From Anagrus nilaparvatae (Eukaryota; Arthropoda; Insecta; Hymenoptera; Mymaridae): a stretch of 64,000 bases of DNA. The notes beneath the pieces are model-generated. The model saw only the letters and a list, made by a program, of their open reading frames with translations. It did not search any database and was not told the DNA's origin. Both the position numbers and the translations under genes were made by a program. The stretch is from positions 1,816,501 to 1,880,500 of the forward strand of contig JAKSXM010000237.1 of the NCBI GenBank assembly GCA_022575985.1, read 5' to 3'. Positions 21,745 through 34,388 of the stretch are shown here, in pieces (the first letter of the stretch is position 1; every line of letters starts with the position of its first letter).

Positions 21745-23330
21745 TACGGGTGGGTCTGCAAATCAACACCTAACTAATTTCGTTTAAAAATATAACTAAA
21801 AATGTTAAATTTCCCAAATTTTTAGCCCTCTAGATCCGATCTTCTCTTTTTTACAGCTGTATAAACTTTTTCATTTTTGGTCAGATTAAATTTTTAAGTA
21901 ACTATGTTTTTCTTATTTTTTATCGTAAACGCTTATTTTTTGATAAAAAAACATTTCCTTCTAGGGCCCTATAGGAAATTTCCCGTAGAATCCGATTCTG
22001 GGTTCAAAAATTTTTATTTAAACTGCGCATGTGCGAGAAAATCTAAATTTACGCTTTAGGTGACCTTAACTTTGGGTTTTAATATCTTCATAGCTGAAAA
22101 ATCATTAAGTCGAGTGCTCCGGAGCTTGTATCCCCCCAATCAGGAAAAATTTTTTCGTTCTATCATTTCAATAAAAAATAAATTAAAAAATTAAAAATGA
22201 CGAAGTTAAAAGGATCAAAAAATAAAAAAACTGTTTCATTATATAATAAAATATAAAAAAAAAACAGCTTTACTAATTAACCCATTACCGTCCAGGCAGC
22301 CAAAATTAATTTAAAAAATTCATTAAAAATTAATTTAAAAAATTTTTTTATGACAAGAAACTCATTAGAAATTCAATTTTTGAATCATTTTTTACTCAGA
22401 AAATGTCTACAAGGAGCGGAAACTTAAAAAACAAGCGATTTTAGCCCTGATTTGCGACCAAAACGTGCCACTATGACGTCAGCCTTTACTATTCGTAAAA
22501 TATTATGTTTTATTTTCTTCTAATTAGCACCCGGGAGTTTCCGAGGTTACTAATTTCAAATATGAATTCAAAAAAATCATAAAGCTTTATCTTGGAGTGG
22601 AAAAATAGGTTGAAAAGGAGTGAAAAAACTATTAATTATTAGTTTTTTATAATATTTTAAACGATATTTTACCAGCGAACGCGAATATTTGCATGCAGCG
22701 AAAAATTTGCATCCGTTTTTCGGGCAGAATAACAAATTTTTAAACCAAATTTAAAAAGAAATTTAAGTAATGGTATGGTGTTTACATGAAACAATTATTG
22801 AGGATGGTGAAGTTATTGAAACTTTGACAAAAATATATCACCACGTAAGTATATTTTCAGAGGTATTACAGTTTAATGTTTTTTGAAAGCACTAGTTAAA
22901 AAAATGGCAGTTTTTAAATATTCTTTTCTTACAAATTTTAATTTTCCTGCTAATTCACGTGACCAATTAAAAATCTGATAAAAATTTGGATTCCACAAGA
23001 AATTTTACTTAAAGGTATATTTTTTTATATTTTGGAAAGATTTATGTTCAACCAGCAAAATTTTAAATTGAAAGATTAAAGTACCTATCACATTTTTATA
23101 AGAAATATTTTTATTTTTTAAATTATCAAAATTAAATACTTTCAAATTTCGCTGCTTTAACATAAAAGCAAAATTTTTATTGTTAATGTGAGTTTATACA
23201 GAAAAATAAGTATTATCTCTCATTTTTCTTACTCTTATTATGAGAGGCCAAAACCCAAAAATGGCTCCCCATAAATGAATATTACAGTTTGACTCCCACT
23301 TCATTTAAATTCACCCATGATAATTATTTT
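21745..23330. repeat. Degenerate A/B-family foldback copies
   Basis: 21,745-22,140 follows the left arm of family B ('gggtgggtct', 'cctataggaaatttcccgta', 'actgcgcatgtgcgag'). 22,885-23,330 follows family A through 'cacgtgaccaat' and ends with the complement of A's terminus ('actcccacttcatttaaattcaccca'). The part between, which includes 'gtccaggcagcc', is not recognised. It looks like a partly deleted or composite copy. Confidence 0.65.
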
Positions 23331-23814
23331 ACTTTAAACTATCATTATAATAATTAAAAAAAAGTCTAATCAGATCTGGTAAAAGCCTTTTAAATTGCCT
23401 GGTTATCATTTCTATATACTAAATATGAAAGAAAATATTGAAACAAAAAATTTTTAACGATCTTTTAAGGCCATGAGATAGAATAACTTAAAAATTACCT
23501 ATAATAAACGAAAAATATAGTAAAATTTAGGGTTGTTGAATAAGGTCCAAAAATGTATCCTATTTTTTCTTATGATTTTTTTTTCACTGTTTTGATGATA
23601 AAAAAGTAATTTCTCGTCGATTATGGTAAAAAAAGTTGAAATTTCGGTCCAATAAAAGTAAATAAAAGAAGGATAAAAACCCTAAAAAACATAACGAATT
23701 TTCTATGCAAAAGTATTAAAATATTTAAATTGGTGTAAAAATATATGCAGGGTAGATTATATATAAGGTAACTTTACAGAAGAATAGTAAATCATTTTGA
23801 CCGTTTAAAAAAGA

Positions 23815-25567
23815 AAGGACCCCGCACAAATCTAATGGAAATCGGATCCCGGTCAAATTGACTGAAATTTTGATATGTTATTCCTTGAGTCATTCTGAGT
23901 AAAAGTTCTTATGGGCACATTGCCCAAAAACGAATTTTTTCGGAGTTATTGGCCCATATCATTCTTGAATTGGCTGAGAGCCCCGTTTCGAAAACATCTT
24001 TGTACCGATAGTTCAAAAGGATTTCGCAAAAGCTATATACGTTTTTTGGGTCGCTAAGCTCGAATATGGTGTCCATTTTTACCAAAAGTTCTCCAGCTGC
24101 CCACAATAGGCAACTTTTGGCTATTTTTTGGGCGTTTTCCGTTGTTCTTATCTGATATGCATTACTTTAGGGCCGCTGAGCACGAATATGATATATTTTT
24201 TTGCAGAAAGTAATCTAACTGCCCACACTAGGCAACTTTTAGTTATTTCTTACGGTTATACCATAATTTGAGGTTGATAACTATAAAACTATTCACTTCT
24301 GGGTATTGTGCCCATAAAAACTCTGGCTCCGAATTACTTGAAAAATATAGCATTATAAAAAAAAGCATATTATAAAAATTAAATAGCATTATGAAAAATA
24401 AGTTGTTCTTTAAGTCATTTAAAGTAAAAGTCTCTACGCTTTCAATGTTCATAAATGCATCGCTTTAGATCTATCGAATTCACAACATTTCTGACCCATG
24501 TTTAAAAAATCCTATTTTTTTCTATTTTAACTTATCCTTATGCTACCATAATGAAATCTTATGAACTTAGGTGACGAAATATTTTTGAATGCTTTATTTT
24601 TGTTGGAAATCTCTTTTAAAATTAGAAAAACTCCATTCTACTTTATATACATGCAAAAGATCAAAGCACATTTCAGACAATTCAGCCATATTATTAAAAT
24701 AATTTCCCTACAAAAAAGTATTAATTATTAACTAATGCTGTTAGCTTCATAACTCCGAAGCATTAACTTCTGTAGATTTTTGGCATTTCTAGTTTAAAAC
24801 ATATTGAAACTATATTTAAAAAGGCCTACTTTTTTTATTATTACAGTCCTTAATTAACGTATAATAGTACATTCTTAAATGGGTCTAAGAAATGTTTATT
24901 TTGGCAAATGCGACGGATTATAGGCCCGAGGCGTGTAGCGCGCGTGATAATAAAACTTTTTCTTAATTTATTAGGTGAAAGAACAATGAAGTTAACTTGA
25001 AAAAACCGTTAAAAAAAATAGGAACTTGTCTATTGTGGGCAACTGGGCCAATTTCGGTATAAACCGGGATCAGATTGATGTCCAGCGACCCTGAAATCAT
25101 AGACATCCGAAAAAAATCACGGAAAATCATTAAAAATAACCGGAAGTTGCCTATTGTGGGCAGTTATATTACTTTCTGTAAAAAAATATATCATATTCGT
25201 GATCAGCGGCCCTAAAGTAATGCATATCAGATAAGAACAACGGAAAACGCCCAAAGAATAGCAAAAAGTTGCCTATTGTGGGCAGCTGGAGAACTTTTGA
25301 TAAAAATGGACACCATATTCGAGCTTAGCGACCCAAAAAACGTATATAGCTTTTGCGAAATTCTTTTGAACTATCGGTACAAAGATGTTTTCGAAACGGG
25401 GCTCTAAGACAATTCGAGAATGATATGGTCCAATAACTCGAAAAAAATTCGTTTTTGGGCAATGTGCCCATGAGAACTTTTACTCAGAATGGCTCAAGGA
25501 ATAACGTATGAAATTTTCAGTCAATTTGACCGGGATCCGATTTCCATAAGATTTGTGCGGGGTCCTT
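23815..25567. repeat. 1.75-kb palindrome, family K
   Basis: 'aaggaccccgcacaaatct' at 23,815 pairs with the complement ending at 25,567. The arms are collinear to about 24,245 and 25,135, leaving a ~890-bp asymmetric centre. Within the arms and centre, 'gttgcctattgtgggcagc' recurs at 25,021, 25,142 and 25,263, a 121-bp period, so part of each arm is itself tandem. The ORFs 23,909-24,106 and 24,243-24,452 are by-products. Confidence 0.9.
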
Positions 25568-25639
25568 TTTAGTTATAACAAAAATTTTCAATTTATTATA
25601 AAATAGCGTCAAAAAAAGTGGCCTAAGATTTTGCGCGAC

Positions 25640-26975
25640 CTTTAAAGTAGTTGCCTACTTAGAAAATAATAATCTGATCAATGAGCATCAGTCTGGTTAC
25701 AGGAAAAATTTCAGTACCCAGACTGTTTTATTGAATCTTACTGATATAATTAGACGAGGCGTTGAACTAGGTTATCACAATTTTGTTAATGTTTGATCTC
25801 AGTAAGGCTTTTGATACTATTGATCATTCTATATTATTATACTAAACGGGTTATATAATCTTGGCTTTATCCATCACACGCTAAATTTCATGACCATTTG
25901 CTATTTTGTCAACAGACAGTGATTGATTTAGAAGGTAACCCTACAGATTTTACTTCAACTAGTTTTGGCGTTCCTCAAGGATCTGTTTTGGGACCAATTT
26001 TTTTTAAATTTATATGGATTCAATCTAAATCGCATAAATTATTGTTATTATGTTATTACAAATTTTCATTGAATGTAAGCCTTCTTGCTTTAATACTGAT
26101 ATACTGCATGTGAAGAGTGATTTCAATGCTATAGTAAACTGGAAAGTAGATAATCATTTGAGACTTACTCCTGATAAGATAAAAAGCATAAAAATTTGGT
26201 ATGTCTATTCAACAAAATAATTTAATGATGAAAAAATCCCTTCTATTATTCTCTCTAATGTTACTATAGATTATTCCTTATCAGTTCTAAATCTGAGTGT
26301 TATATTAACACCTACTCTAAATTGGTCCTTACACATAATGAAACTGTCAAAATCAATGCATTTTGCATTGCATATATTACGTCTAAAATCCAGGATTTTA
26401 TCTTATAATCTTCATAAATTATTGGTAACTTCTCTAATTACTCCCTTTTGATTATTGTTATCAAGTTTATGACGCTCTTGATGTTACTCTTGGGGATAAA
26501 GTTGAAAGGATATTAAACTTAGCAATACGGTTTATTTTTGGAGTGGGAAGATATGAACATGTGTCAATAACTTCATTAAAGAATGAATTGAATTGGTTAA
26601 CTGCTAATACACGTAGAAAATACTTTAAATTAGTACTTGTACATAGTTTGATATCCCGTCAAAGACCTGTATATCTCTCATAACAATTCAAAGTTCCTGA
26701 TGACACAATAAGACGTCACAAAGCATTAGCCTGATACATCTATGTCCGAATTCCTACCACTTATTTTTACTCTTCCAAGTTCATTTCGAACAGATTTTAA
26801 TAAAAAATCATTTTTTATAACAATCATAACCGAATGGAATAATTTGCCTTTTACTCTGAAAGCTTATACATGTTTAGATACATATAAAACCCATTTAATG
26901 AAATATCTCTTGTGTATACAAAAAACCCCAATATCTGTCCTTCAATCGGTTTAAAATTCTCTCATGCTAATATTT
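25640..26975 (+). pseudogene. LINE ORF2 fragment (RT to C-terminus), jockey/CR1-like
   Basis: Broken plus-strand frames show LINE reverse transcriptase landmarks in order: 'NEHQSGYRKNFSTQ' (~25,680), an 'FGVPQGSVLGPI' block (~25,962-25,998), a 'NHLRLTPDK' block (~26,150), a region around 26,500 of the type 'LNLAIRFIFGVGRYEH', and 'TEWNNLPFTL' (~26,830-26,860), the usual C-terminal W-N-x-L-P signature. The catalytic FADD-type box is not seen where expected. Several frameshifts and stops interrupt it. Endonuclease and 5' parts are missing, so it is a 5'-truncated dead copy. Confidence 0.8.
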
Positions 26976-27084
26976 TATGTTGTTATTAAATTAAATTATT
27001 TTAGTTATATTTTTAATTTTGCAAATATATATTAAATTCTTTTGTTTTATTATAAAAAATTTTATTACATAGCTACTACTTAAT

Positions 27085-27800
27085 GCCATAATGGTATACA
27101 AAATTTTACGCCTAATTCCAACCCCAATACTTAACAGAATTGTTCACGAAATATACTCCCAAGAGTAGTGCTCGTGGTAAACTGAAAACCAGAGAACTTG
27201 TGCTACATAAATTGAAAAATTGTGGTGCGCAATCCTTCCAATATCATGGCACTGCTCTTTGAAATTCGATTCCATCTAATATAAGATTTCTACCATCTCT
27301 TAACAATTTCAAGACAGAAATATATAAATATTTTTAATCGTTAGACCCCTAATTAAGAATTTATTTATCTGTAACTGAATTGAAATATTTTATACACTTA
27401 TCGTAACAAATACATATATCACATATAAATGCACTAATTTACTTAAATATTTGCTATTGTACTACTACTCATACCTTTCCTTTTATTTTATTTACTATGA
27501 ATTAATACTTAATTAACTAGTTGAAATTTAATGATTATTATTTACTTAAAAGACTATGATAAACCTTTTATCCAAAGATTAGATTATATTTACTACATGT
27601 ACGAAAGACATAAATATATATATATTTATACTTTATATTGATATATACATACATATATTAATTGTTATTAATTATTTAAATTATTTTAATTCTTTTCATT
27701 TTTTTATTTCTTATAAATATTTTGTACATATACTTTGTATTATTACTTATAAAACTATTTTACTGTATACTTTTTTGTGGCAACAAATAAATAAATAAAC

Positions 27801-27840
<40 letters not shown>
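27085..27840 (+). pseudogene. LINE 3' fragment with (AAT)n tail
   Basis: The frame at ~27,090-27,345 carries 'MVYKILRLIPTP', 'RGKLKTRELV' and 'WNSIPSNIRF'-type blocks (one stop replaces W), the C-terminal module of jockey/CR1-type LINE ORF2. About 490 bp of AT-rich 3' UTR follows, ending 'gtggcaacaaataaataaa' and then an (AAT)n microsatellite at ~27,800-27,838. Such microsatellite tails are typical of LINE 3' ends. Same family as the minus-strand copy at 28,020-28,690. Confidence 0.75.
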
Positions 27841-27844
<4 letters not shown>

Positions 27845-28019
27845 AATTGAAATATTTTTTGTTATTATCTTAAAAATTTTTTTAATTTATTATATTATTT
27901 ATACAGGGATTTACTCAATACGTGGTATTTTGTTGTATTGTCAACAAAAACAAATGGGCCCTTTAAATTTTTTTGGGCAGGTTCTTAAATAATATGTTAA
28001 CGAATCTTCAAATTTCTCT

Positions 28020-28028
28020 GTTACCGAT

Positions 28029-28061
<33 letters not shown>

Positions 28062-28690
28062 GTTCTTTATTTGTTTTAAACAAAATAGTAAATACATTTT
28101 ATTGACATAGCAGTCTTTTACAATATTTATATATAATATAATACAAATTAAAATTAATTAAGAATAAGATTTAAGATACAGATAATCTATATTATCACAG
28201 TCAATTAAGTATATATATGCTTGTTTTGATTTTGTATAAATATAGTTTAAATATTGGATCTGTATTCACATGCGTGAAAGTAGTGTTAAATAAGTAAATA
28301 TAATACAATAGTAAATATGAATAAATATAAAAGCAATGTAATAAATATAATCTTTGGGCTTGGCTTTGATAAGATATATATGTGCATTCATTATGGATCT
28401 AATGTCAGTAGATGTTTATACAATGCCGTTTTGAAGGAGTTTAGGCAAGGTTCGACTCTAATATTGTGAGGGATGGATTCCCAATAGATCGTTCCTTGTA
28501 GTTGAAAAGACGAGGACCCACACTCATTTATAGGAGGTAGCTTTAATTCTTTTGTAATTAAAGTGCTTCTAGCAATATCCTTTGGTATGTATTTTGTGAA
28601 TGAGTTGATAAGGTAAGGAGGTTGTTGTAAACGTAAAACTTTGTATATAAGTATGCCGGTAAAATAAAGTTTCTGCTGTCTGTGCATAAC
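28020..28690 (-). pseudogene. LINE 3' fragment with (TATC)n tail, minus strand
   Basis: The minus-strand frame 28,687-28,391 reads 'LIYKVLRLQQPPYLINSF', 'SSFQLQGTIYWESIPHNIR' and 'SFKTALYKHL', the C-terminal end of a LINE ORF2 like that at 27,090-27,345. The 3' UTR runs to a (GATA/TATC)n tract at 28,023-28,061, the presumed tail. The two copies point tail to tail. 5' truncated; no RT domain. Confidence 0.75.
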
Positions 28691-29450
28691 CAGTTAAGTT
28701 TTTTCCTATAAGGGGAGATATATTCGTCTCTTCTATTGCCAAATATATATCTTATGATACTGATAAGAATAATTTTTTATTAGAAAAAAATCTATGGAAA
28801 TTTAATGAACTCCTTCTTACATTGTCAGGTTTAGTAAGTTTTTGGAAAAAATTTTTTTGCCATAAACTTTTTTATAAATTATTGAAATTTTAATAAATCA
28901 TAGATACTTAAAAAAAGAAATAATTTTATAAGGAAAGGTTTAAAGTGTAATTCAAAAAGTAATCCAATAATCTGTCAAACCAATGATATTAATAGTTTGC
29001 TCCAGTTTTTGCTGAAGTTGCTAGTCATCATCGACTCCAATTTTCTCGGCAATTATATTTTTCAGTTCAATCAATCAAAAGATAATAATTCGTGCATAAA
29101 TTTTATCCTTCGAAATATTACTTTTAGTTGGGTCCAGATGATGACGCTATGATAAAAATAACTTGGACTTTCTAAAAGTATCATGATGCTGCTGGTAAGT
29201 AGGAAAAAATTTAGGACTTGTTCAAGAATAACTTGTTTTAAGCTACAAGACTGAATTTTTTAGTCTTCTACAAGCAAGAAAAAGAAAGCCATATATGGAC
29301 TACATGCAGAACTAATAAAGGACTCAAGAGACTACTAAAAAGCTCAACAACTATGGTGTAAAGTAAACTACTTATTCAACTACATATTCATTTGGTAACC
29401 CAGGACTAATAAAAAAAGGCCATTTTTTTGTCAGAAAATCATAGCTATTT
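28691..29450. other. AT-rich stretch without recognisable gene
   Basis: No coding frame or repeat recognised on either strand. Confidence 0.5.
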
Positions 29451-29454
29451 TTAA

Positions 29455-30270
29455 AACATCCTGCTGATCCTCTCTTATCAGATCAAAGAGTGCACTGGCA
29501 CTCGAATACGTTAGCTAAATATGAGGATAATACTTGTTTAATTGTATTTTTGTAATGGAAACTTTACATTTTTCTTTTGTATTTCAATAATTTATAAAAA
29601 AAAGCTAGTACACTTTCTGTTCTGATAAGATCGATGCAGGAAAAGTTTGTCGATTTCAAGATTTTTTTGATCAATAACTTTTTTTTGGCTACTGAAGCAA
29701 AAAAACGAAAAACTTTTTATTTATAAAGCTTTATGTAATTATAACTAGGAATAAGCTTTTTAGCAACCATGTTCACAATTTGTAAAACCATATGTTTTCT
29801 AAATTTTTGAATCGAGTAGCATATCCTGCATTTCTCTTATTGGATCAAAGAGTGCACTCGTATTAAATATTTTAGCTGACTTTGAGGATGATACTTTATT
29901 GTTTGTTAATTTGTAACGGGAAATTTACATTCTTTTTTGCATTTCATTAATTTGAAAAAAGAAGCTAGTGCACTCTCTGTTTTGATAAGAGGGATGCAGG
30001 ATAATTTTTTTGATTTCAAGATTTTTTTGATCAATAATTTTTTTGGCTACTAAAGCAAAAAAGCGAAACACTTTTTATTGATAAAGCTTTATGTAATTAT
30101 AATTAGGAATAAGCTTTTTAGTAACCATGTTCACAATTGTAAAACCATATACTATCTAAATCTTTTAACGGACAAGCAAATCCAGCATTTCCCTTATCGG
30201 AGCAAATAATGCACTTGCATTAAATATTTTAGCTTAATATGAGGATGATACTTTTTTATTTCTTATCGTG
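29455..30270 (+). repeat. ~360-bp satellite-like tandem repeat
   Basis: 'ctcttatcagatcaaagagtg' at 29,471, a variant at 29,838 and a degenerate one at 30,190 mark units of about 365 and 354 bp. Each complete unit also contains a reverse-complement version of this block ('agtgcactctctgttttgat' with 'aagagggatgcagga', ~29,967-30,002), so every unit has internal dyad symmetry. Nothing coding. Confidence 0.85.
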
Positions 30271-30463
30271 CAGTATGAACTTATAAACATTAAAGGATTA
30301 ATGTATTTGTATTTAAATAAATTATTTTAATTATATTATTTGAGGTTATTTATTGTAATTAATTTATCAATATTCTTATCAATTTTCAATGAATTTTACC
30401 TTTAAATAATAAGCATTAAATAAGACCATCTAGATGACTGAAATACACTCTTTAGTTATGATT

Positions 30464-30953
30464 TTTTTTTTTCGCTCTACGAGCAGGGTTGACACATGTA
30501 ATTTTCTACATGCGTCTAGGTGAGATTGCGTTACGCATATCTAGGGCCGGGCCCTAGATTATATCGGAATCCATGCTTAACATGTTTACCGACTAAACTC
30601 ACCCCCCTTAATGCCTTATGCAAGTCAACCTGGAGTCGTTTAACACATTACTTCAGGTTGACTTAAGGCCATGTATCCTCACTATCAGAAGATACTTTCA
30701 TATCAGTTTCTGTTTTCTCCATAATATTCGATTTTTCTTTTAAATATTATGATAAAAACAGAATCCTAGCCTCAATGTGGTGAAGAGTTTTCAATCTGTA
30801 TATATTAACGAAAGTATTTTCATACTACGAATAGCGTCTATATACAGTTCTGAAACTCTTACTCGAGCGGCGAACCCGCTTCTATATGAAAGTATCTCTA
30901 TTTACATATAGTCGCGAGATTTAATCCACTCGACCACCGCCTCGGTTAAAAGT
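30464..30953 (-). mobile_element. tRNA-derived SINE, 490 bp, with 13-bp TSD
   Basis: On the minus strand the element starts near 30,953 with a tRNA-Ser/Leu-like head. It has a box A-like TGGTCGAGTGG (30,927-30,937), an insert with a repeated 'gaaagtat', and a box B-like GGTTCGCCGCTC (~30,864-30,875). It ends in an A-run (T-run on plus, 30,462-30,472). TTTAGTTATGATT flanks it exactly at 30,451-30,463 and 30,954-30,966. Head, A-rich tail and a 13-bp duplication together define a SINE moved by a LINE. The body contains palindromic blocks such as 'ctagggccgggccctag'. Confidence 0.88.
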
Positions 30954-30974
30954 TTTAGTTATGATTACTAATAA

Positions 30975-32320
30975 CATTATTGATGATATTATTTATATTG
31001 TTTAGAAGAGCTTTACGCTGGTCATCTGCTCCTAAATGGAGATAATAAAAATGGAGATAATGATTAAATATGTAGTTTGGTTGACCATGATGTTTTCTGT
31101 AAGATCTTGTATAATCAGTCTTAATTGTTTTCTACATATTTTTTACCTTTAAACCTAAAATTTATAAAATTTTAGATTCGAAATGTCAATAATTTTTGTA
31201 GTTTAATAGAAAAAACAATTACTGATATAATGTTAATTTCTATCTACCCACCAACACTAATAAATGAATCACATAGGATTTTTGGCTTTCGTTTCAGTAT
31301 TTTACTCTAAAATTTGACATTTATCTATTTGGACCTACCCTTATAATGGTATGTCTCTTTTTGCGAACTAAAAAAATATTTTTTTTTAAGAACATTATTT
31401 AATAAAATTGATTAATGAAAAGAATACGTGTTTAAAAAAAAATATTCATCTTTTTAAAGTTAATTTGCAAAAGAATAGATTATTCATGTTTGAAGCAATA
31501 AATTAGTTGACTCCTGATGTTGAAAAAAACAGTTTTTACTCCTAAATAATGTCAAAAAGAGTGTCATTTTTTAGTACTAGTTGATTAGCAGAAGAGTATG
31601 TAATGAAATTTTGAAATTCTACGATAACTCCAGTTTATAAAAGGCGCAATCATATAGTGAGTTTAAGTGACCTGTCGATCAATCGACTGATATAATCAAG
31701 GGTACTATAAGTGCATCGCTTTTTTAAGTCGGGTATAGCTGCAGTTTTCTCCGGCATTCATGAGTTCATATCATGACCCAGACCTAAAGATACGAATATA
31801 GTATATTACGGTCCTAGGCCAGAAAAATAAAAAATGGCCCAAAGTGAACGGAAATTACCTTCCGAGGCGAAGCCGAGGATGGTAAATTGCGATTTGGGTC
31901 ATTCTTTGTTTATGGCCGAGGATTGTACAAAATTTTTCTGCAACAGTGGCGAGAAAATAGGCCTTTGCCGGACGCGCATCGTCCGGAAAACACATACTTT
32001 CGGACCGCAGTAGAGAAAAATAATTGATCGAAAGATCCTACATAAATTTTTTGATAACATCAGTTGATCGTTGAAACGGTCACTGATACTCACTATGAAC
32101 GTGCATTTATCTTTCATATCAGGAGAAATTGATATAGGAACTTTGTATCTAATAATTTATTTGAATAATTATTCAAAATTTATTTATCGCTCGATAGTAA
32201 GGAGTGAAGTTTAAAATAATATTTTAGAACGTGACTTTTAAATGTAAAAGAAATTAAATAAAAATCTTTTTTCTTAGAAATGTTTCTTATTTTCAATGTA
32301 TTAATTTATTTAATTTGTTG
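30975..32320. other. Spacer with a GC-richer hairpin-rich patch
   Basis: 30,975-31,640 is AT-rich with no gene. 31,660-32,120 is less AT-rich and has several small dyads ('ccgaggcgaagccgagg', 'ccggacgcgcatcgtccgg'). The minus-strand ORF 31,899-32,117 in it has no recognisable domain. It may be a non-autonomous element of unknown type. Confidence 0.4.
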
Positions 32321-32410
32321 CCCCGTTCCGCGGAACCGGACGGTTTGATGTCCCATTCCGTGGAACCGGCCGGCTTACTGTCCGATTCCGCGGAACCGGC
32401 CGTTACCTCG
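32321..32410 (+). repeat. Three GC-rich ~30-33-bp repeats with TTCCGCGGAA cores
   Basis: Blocks on 'ATTCCGCGGAACCGGCCGG' recur three times (second copy CCGTGG). Each has a palindromic TTCCGCGGAA core followed by CCGGCCGG-type sequence, in sharp contrast with the AT-rich surroundings. Confidence 0.85.
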
Positions 32411-32427
32411 TTTCGGGCGTAACATAT

Positions 32428-32860
32428 ATATAGTCAAAATATGATTAAAAATATGAAAAAAATAAATAAAAACTAACCAACGTATAGTAAAAATCGTAAC
32501 GTAATCGTATCGCAATCGTATCGTAACTTAACATGAAGTTTGTGGTTATCATTCCTGGCCATAGATGTCTATAGTTGTATGATTCTACCATCATTATCAT
32601 AATTTCACAGCTGACGGAATAAATAATAATAATAATAACAATCAAAACATTGTATTTTATTGTATTTGTTTTTCAATAGAGTTTTCATGTGTTAATCTTA
32701 TATACCTTACATTTTATCTAAATTAGTGATTTTCATATTATCAATATGTACTATATTTATTGTTTGTGCAATATTCACATTTTTATATTTTACTATACGT
32801 AGGTTAGTTTTTATTTATTTTTTTCATATTTTTAATCATTTTTTGACTATATATACATAA
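32428..32860. repeat. Inverted repeat with ~65-bp arms
   Basis: 'atatatatagtcaaaatatg ... aactaacc.acgtatagtaaaa' (32,425-32,492) pairs with 32,792-32,862. An outer pair 'ttttagaacgtgacttttaa' (~32,224) and its complement (~33,118-33,139) encloses it, so the 32,220-33,140 region is a larger imperfect palindrome ending in the PLE tail. Confidence 0.7.
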
Positions 32861-33038
32861 TTAAATCTGTTTTACAGTTATTGTTTCAATTATGTCACAC
32901 ATAGATAGTTATTATGCATATTACAACGTTTTATGATATTTTTAAAACAGTTTTGTCAACAATCATTCCATCTTGTAAATTTTTGTAAAAAATCTACGTA
33001 TATTTTTTTGTAAACTACTGTCATATATTATTCCAGCC

Positions 33039-33140
33039 TTGAAAAAGATTACATTGTAATCGAAACGTTGGATTAATGTTTTTTAAAAATTAATAAGCAA
33101 CAAATTATGCTCGTAAAAGTCACGTTCTAAAATATTATTT
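33039..33140 (+). mobile_element. PLE 3' terminus with hammerhead-like hairpin
   Basis: TTGAAAA (33,039-33,045), a 6-bp hairpin GATTAC/GTAATC (33,047-33,061) and GAAACGTT (33,062-33,069) lie before an AT-rich tail. The layout matches the other PLE 3' ends in this window. Confidence 0.5.
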
Positions 33141-33262
33141 GTATCATATATTTTTCCAAGTTACCGTAAAAAACCAATAATTCTTAAATGTCTAATTTTT
33201 GTCAAATAAAATTTAATTAAAGAAAAAAAATACTTATTTCAATACATTTAAAGAGTTGTAAA

Positions 33263-33460
33263 TTAATTAGCATTGAAAGGCTCTCCTGGAAGAAATGCAT
33301 TCATATTTAGGCTAATATTATTAAATGCTGCTCTTTTAGCATTCTGATTTCTGTAATTGATTGCATCGTTAATACTTTCCCAAATCGCAGTATGCTGTTC
33401 AACTTGTAGAATTAAATAAATTTTATGACGAAGTGATGGGATATGATCATAATGCTCCAT
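33263..33460 (-). CDS. Small unassigned ORF (65 aa)
   Basis: The minus-strand frame begins MEHYDHIP and ends LPGEPFNAN. It is less biased toward Lys/Asn/Ile/Phe than chance ORFs nearby and has an 'AINYRNQNAKRAAFNNIS' segment. It may be the end of a decayed transposon protein. I do not recognise a family and do not claim that it is expressed. Confidence 0.3.
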   Translation of the reverse strand: MEHYDHIPSLRHKIYLILQVEQHTAIWESINDAINYRNQNAKRAAFNNISLNMNAFLPGEPFNAN

Positions 33461-34388
33461 TGTATAATTTATTAGTATAATTTTTATGAATAAGCTGATT
33501 ATTAAAATACTAATGTATTTTAATTAATTTTAAACTAATTTTTACTACATTATTTGAAATGATGTTATAATGATATTATTTTTAGGATAAATTTATGTGA
33601 TAACTATTTATTACATACTTATTGATATGCAGTTGATCCTTTGATTTTAACAGCAATTGATAATCACTTGTATTATAGTAGTTGAAGACTAAATTATTTT
33701 TAAAGAGTTTGCACAATTCCATAAAAATTTTTAAACTAGCGCATTTTTGCAAATGGCGTCAAATTCTTTTCTTTGTTGAAATTAAGTTCTAACATCTCTA
33801 ATTATAAAAATTCTAATTAAAAATATTAATTACTAATTTATATAAATTTATTTAAAATAGATTTTCTTTAATAATTTCTCTTTTTACATTATTGATTTTG
33901 ACTCTTAGAAAATATGGAAAAAAAAATCTAAATTTTAAATGAAAGAAATAAACAAAAATATTTCAGAGTTTGGAACTTGAAATTCAAAAGGGCGAACATC
34001 ACATAAGAAATAATCTTTTACTAGAGTTTCGTGTATGTGAACGCTTTTTTCCCTTTGTCTTTCACGCCGAACGAGATAGTTCAAGGAAAAGTCAGAAAAC
34101 CGTGCAGAAACATTTTAATATAATTTTGTAGAAAAACAGTAGTGAAACAGTCCTATGTTGTGCGACATCCAATGTTTTTTTTAACTTCCAATCATTATTA
34201 TTTACTTAAAAGTTACAGGTATACTTGTATTTCATAAAATTTCGGTGTACCTATAATTAATGTTTTAACGGATTAAAAAATAGTCTAACAAAAAAAAAAA
34301 TAAGAAAAGAGTTGCAAAAAAACATTAAATTGATTGTTCAAATTAATTATAAATTAGTGAGTGCTACAAATAATAATAATTCCTTAAC

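Noticed and set aside
28020..28065. CRISPR-like or regulatory repeat
   Set aside because: A plain GATA microsatellite at a LINE 3' end; there are no spaced repeats anywhere in the window.
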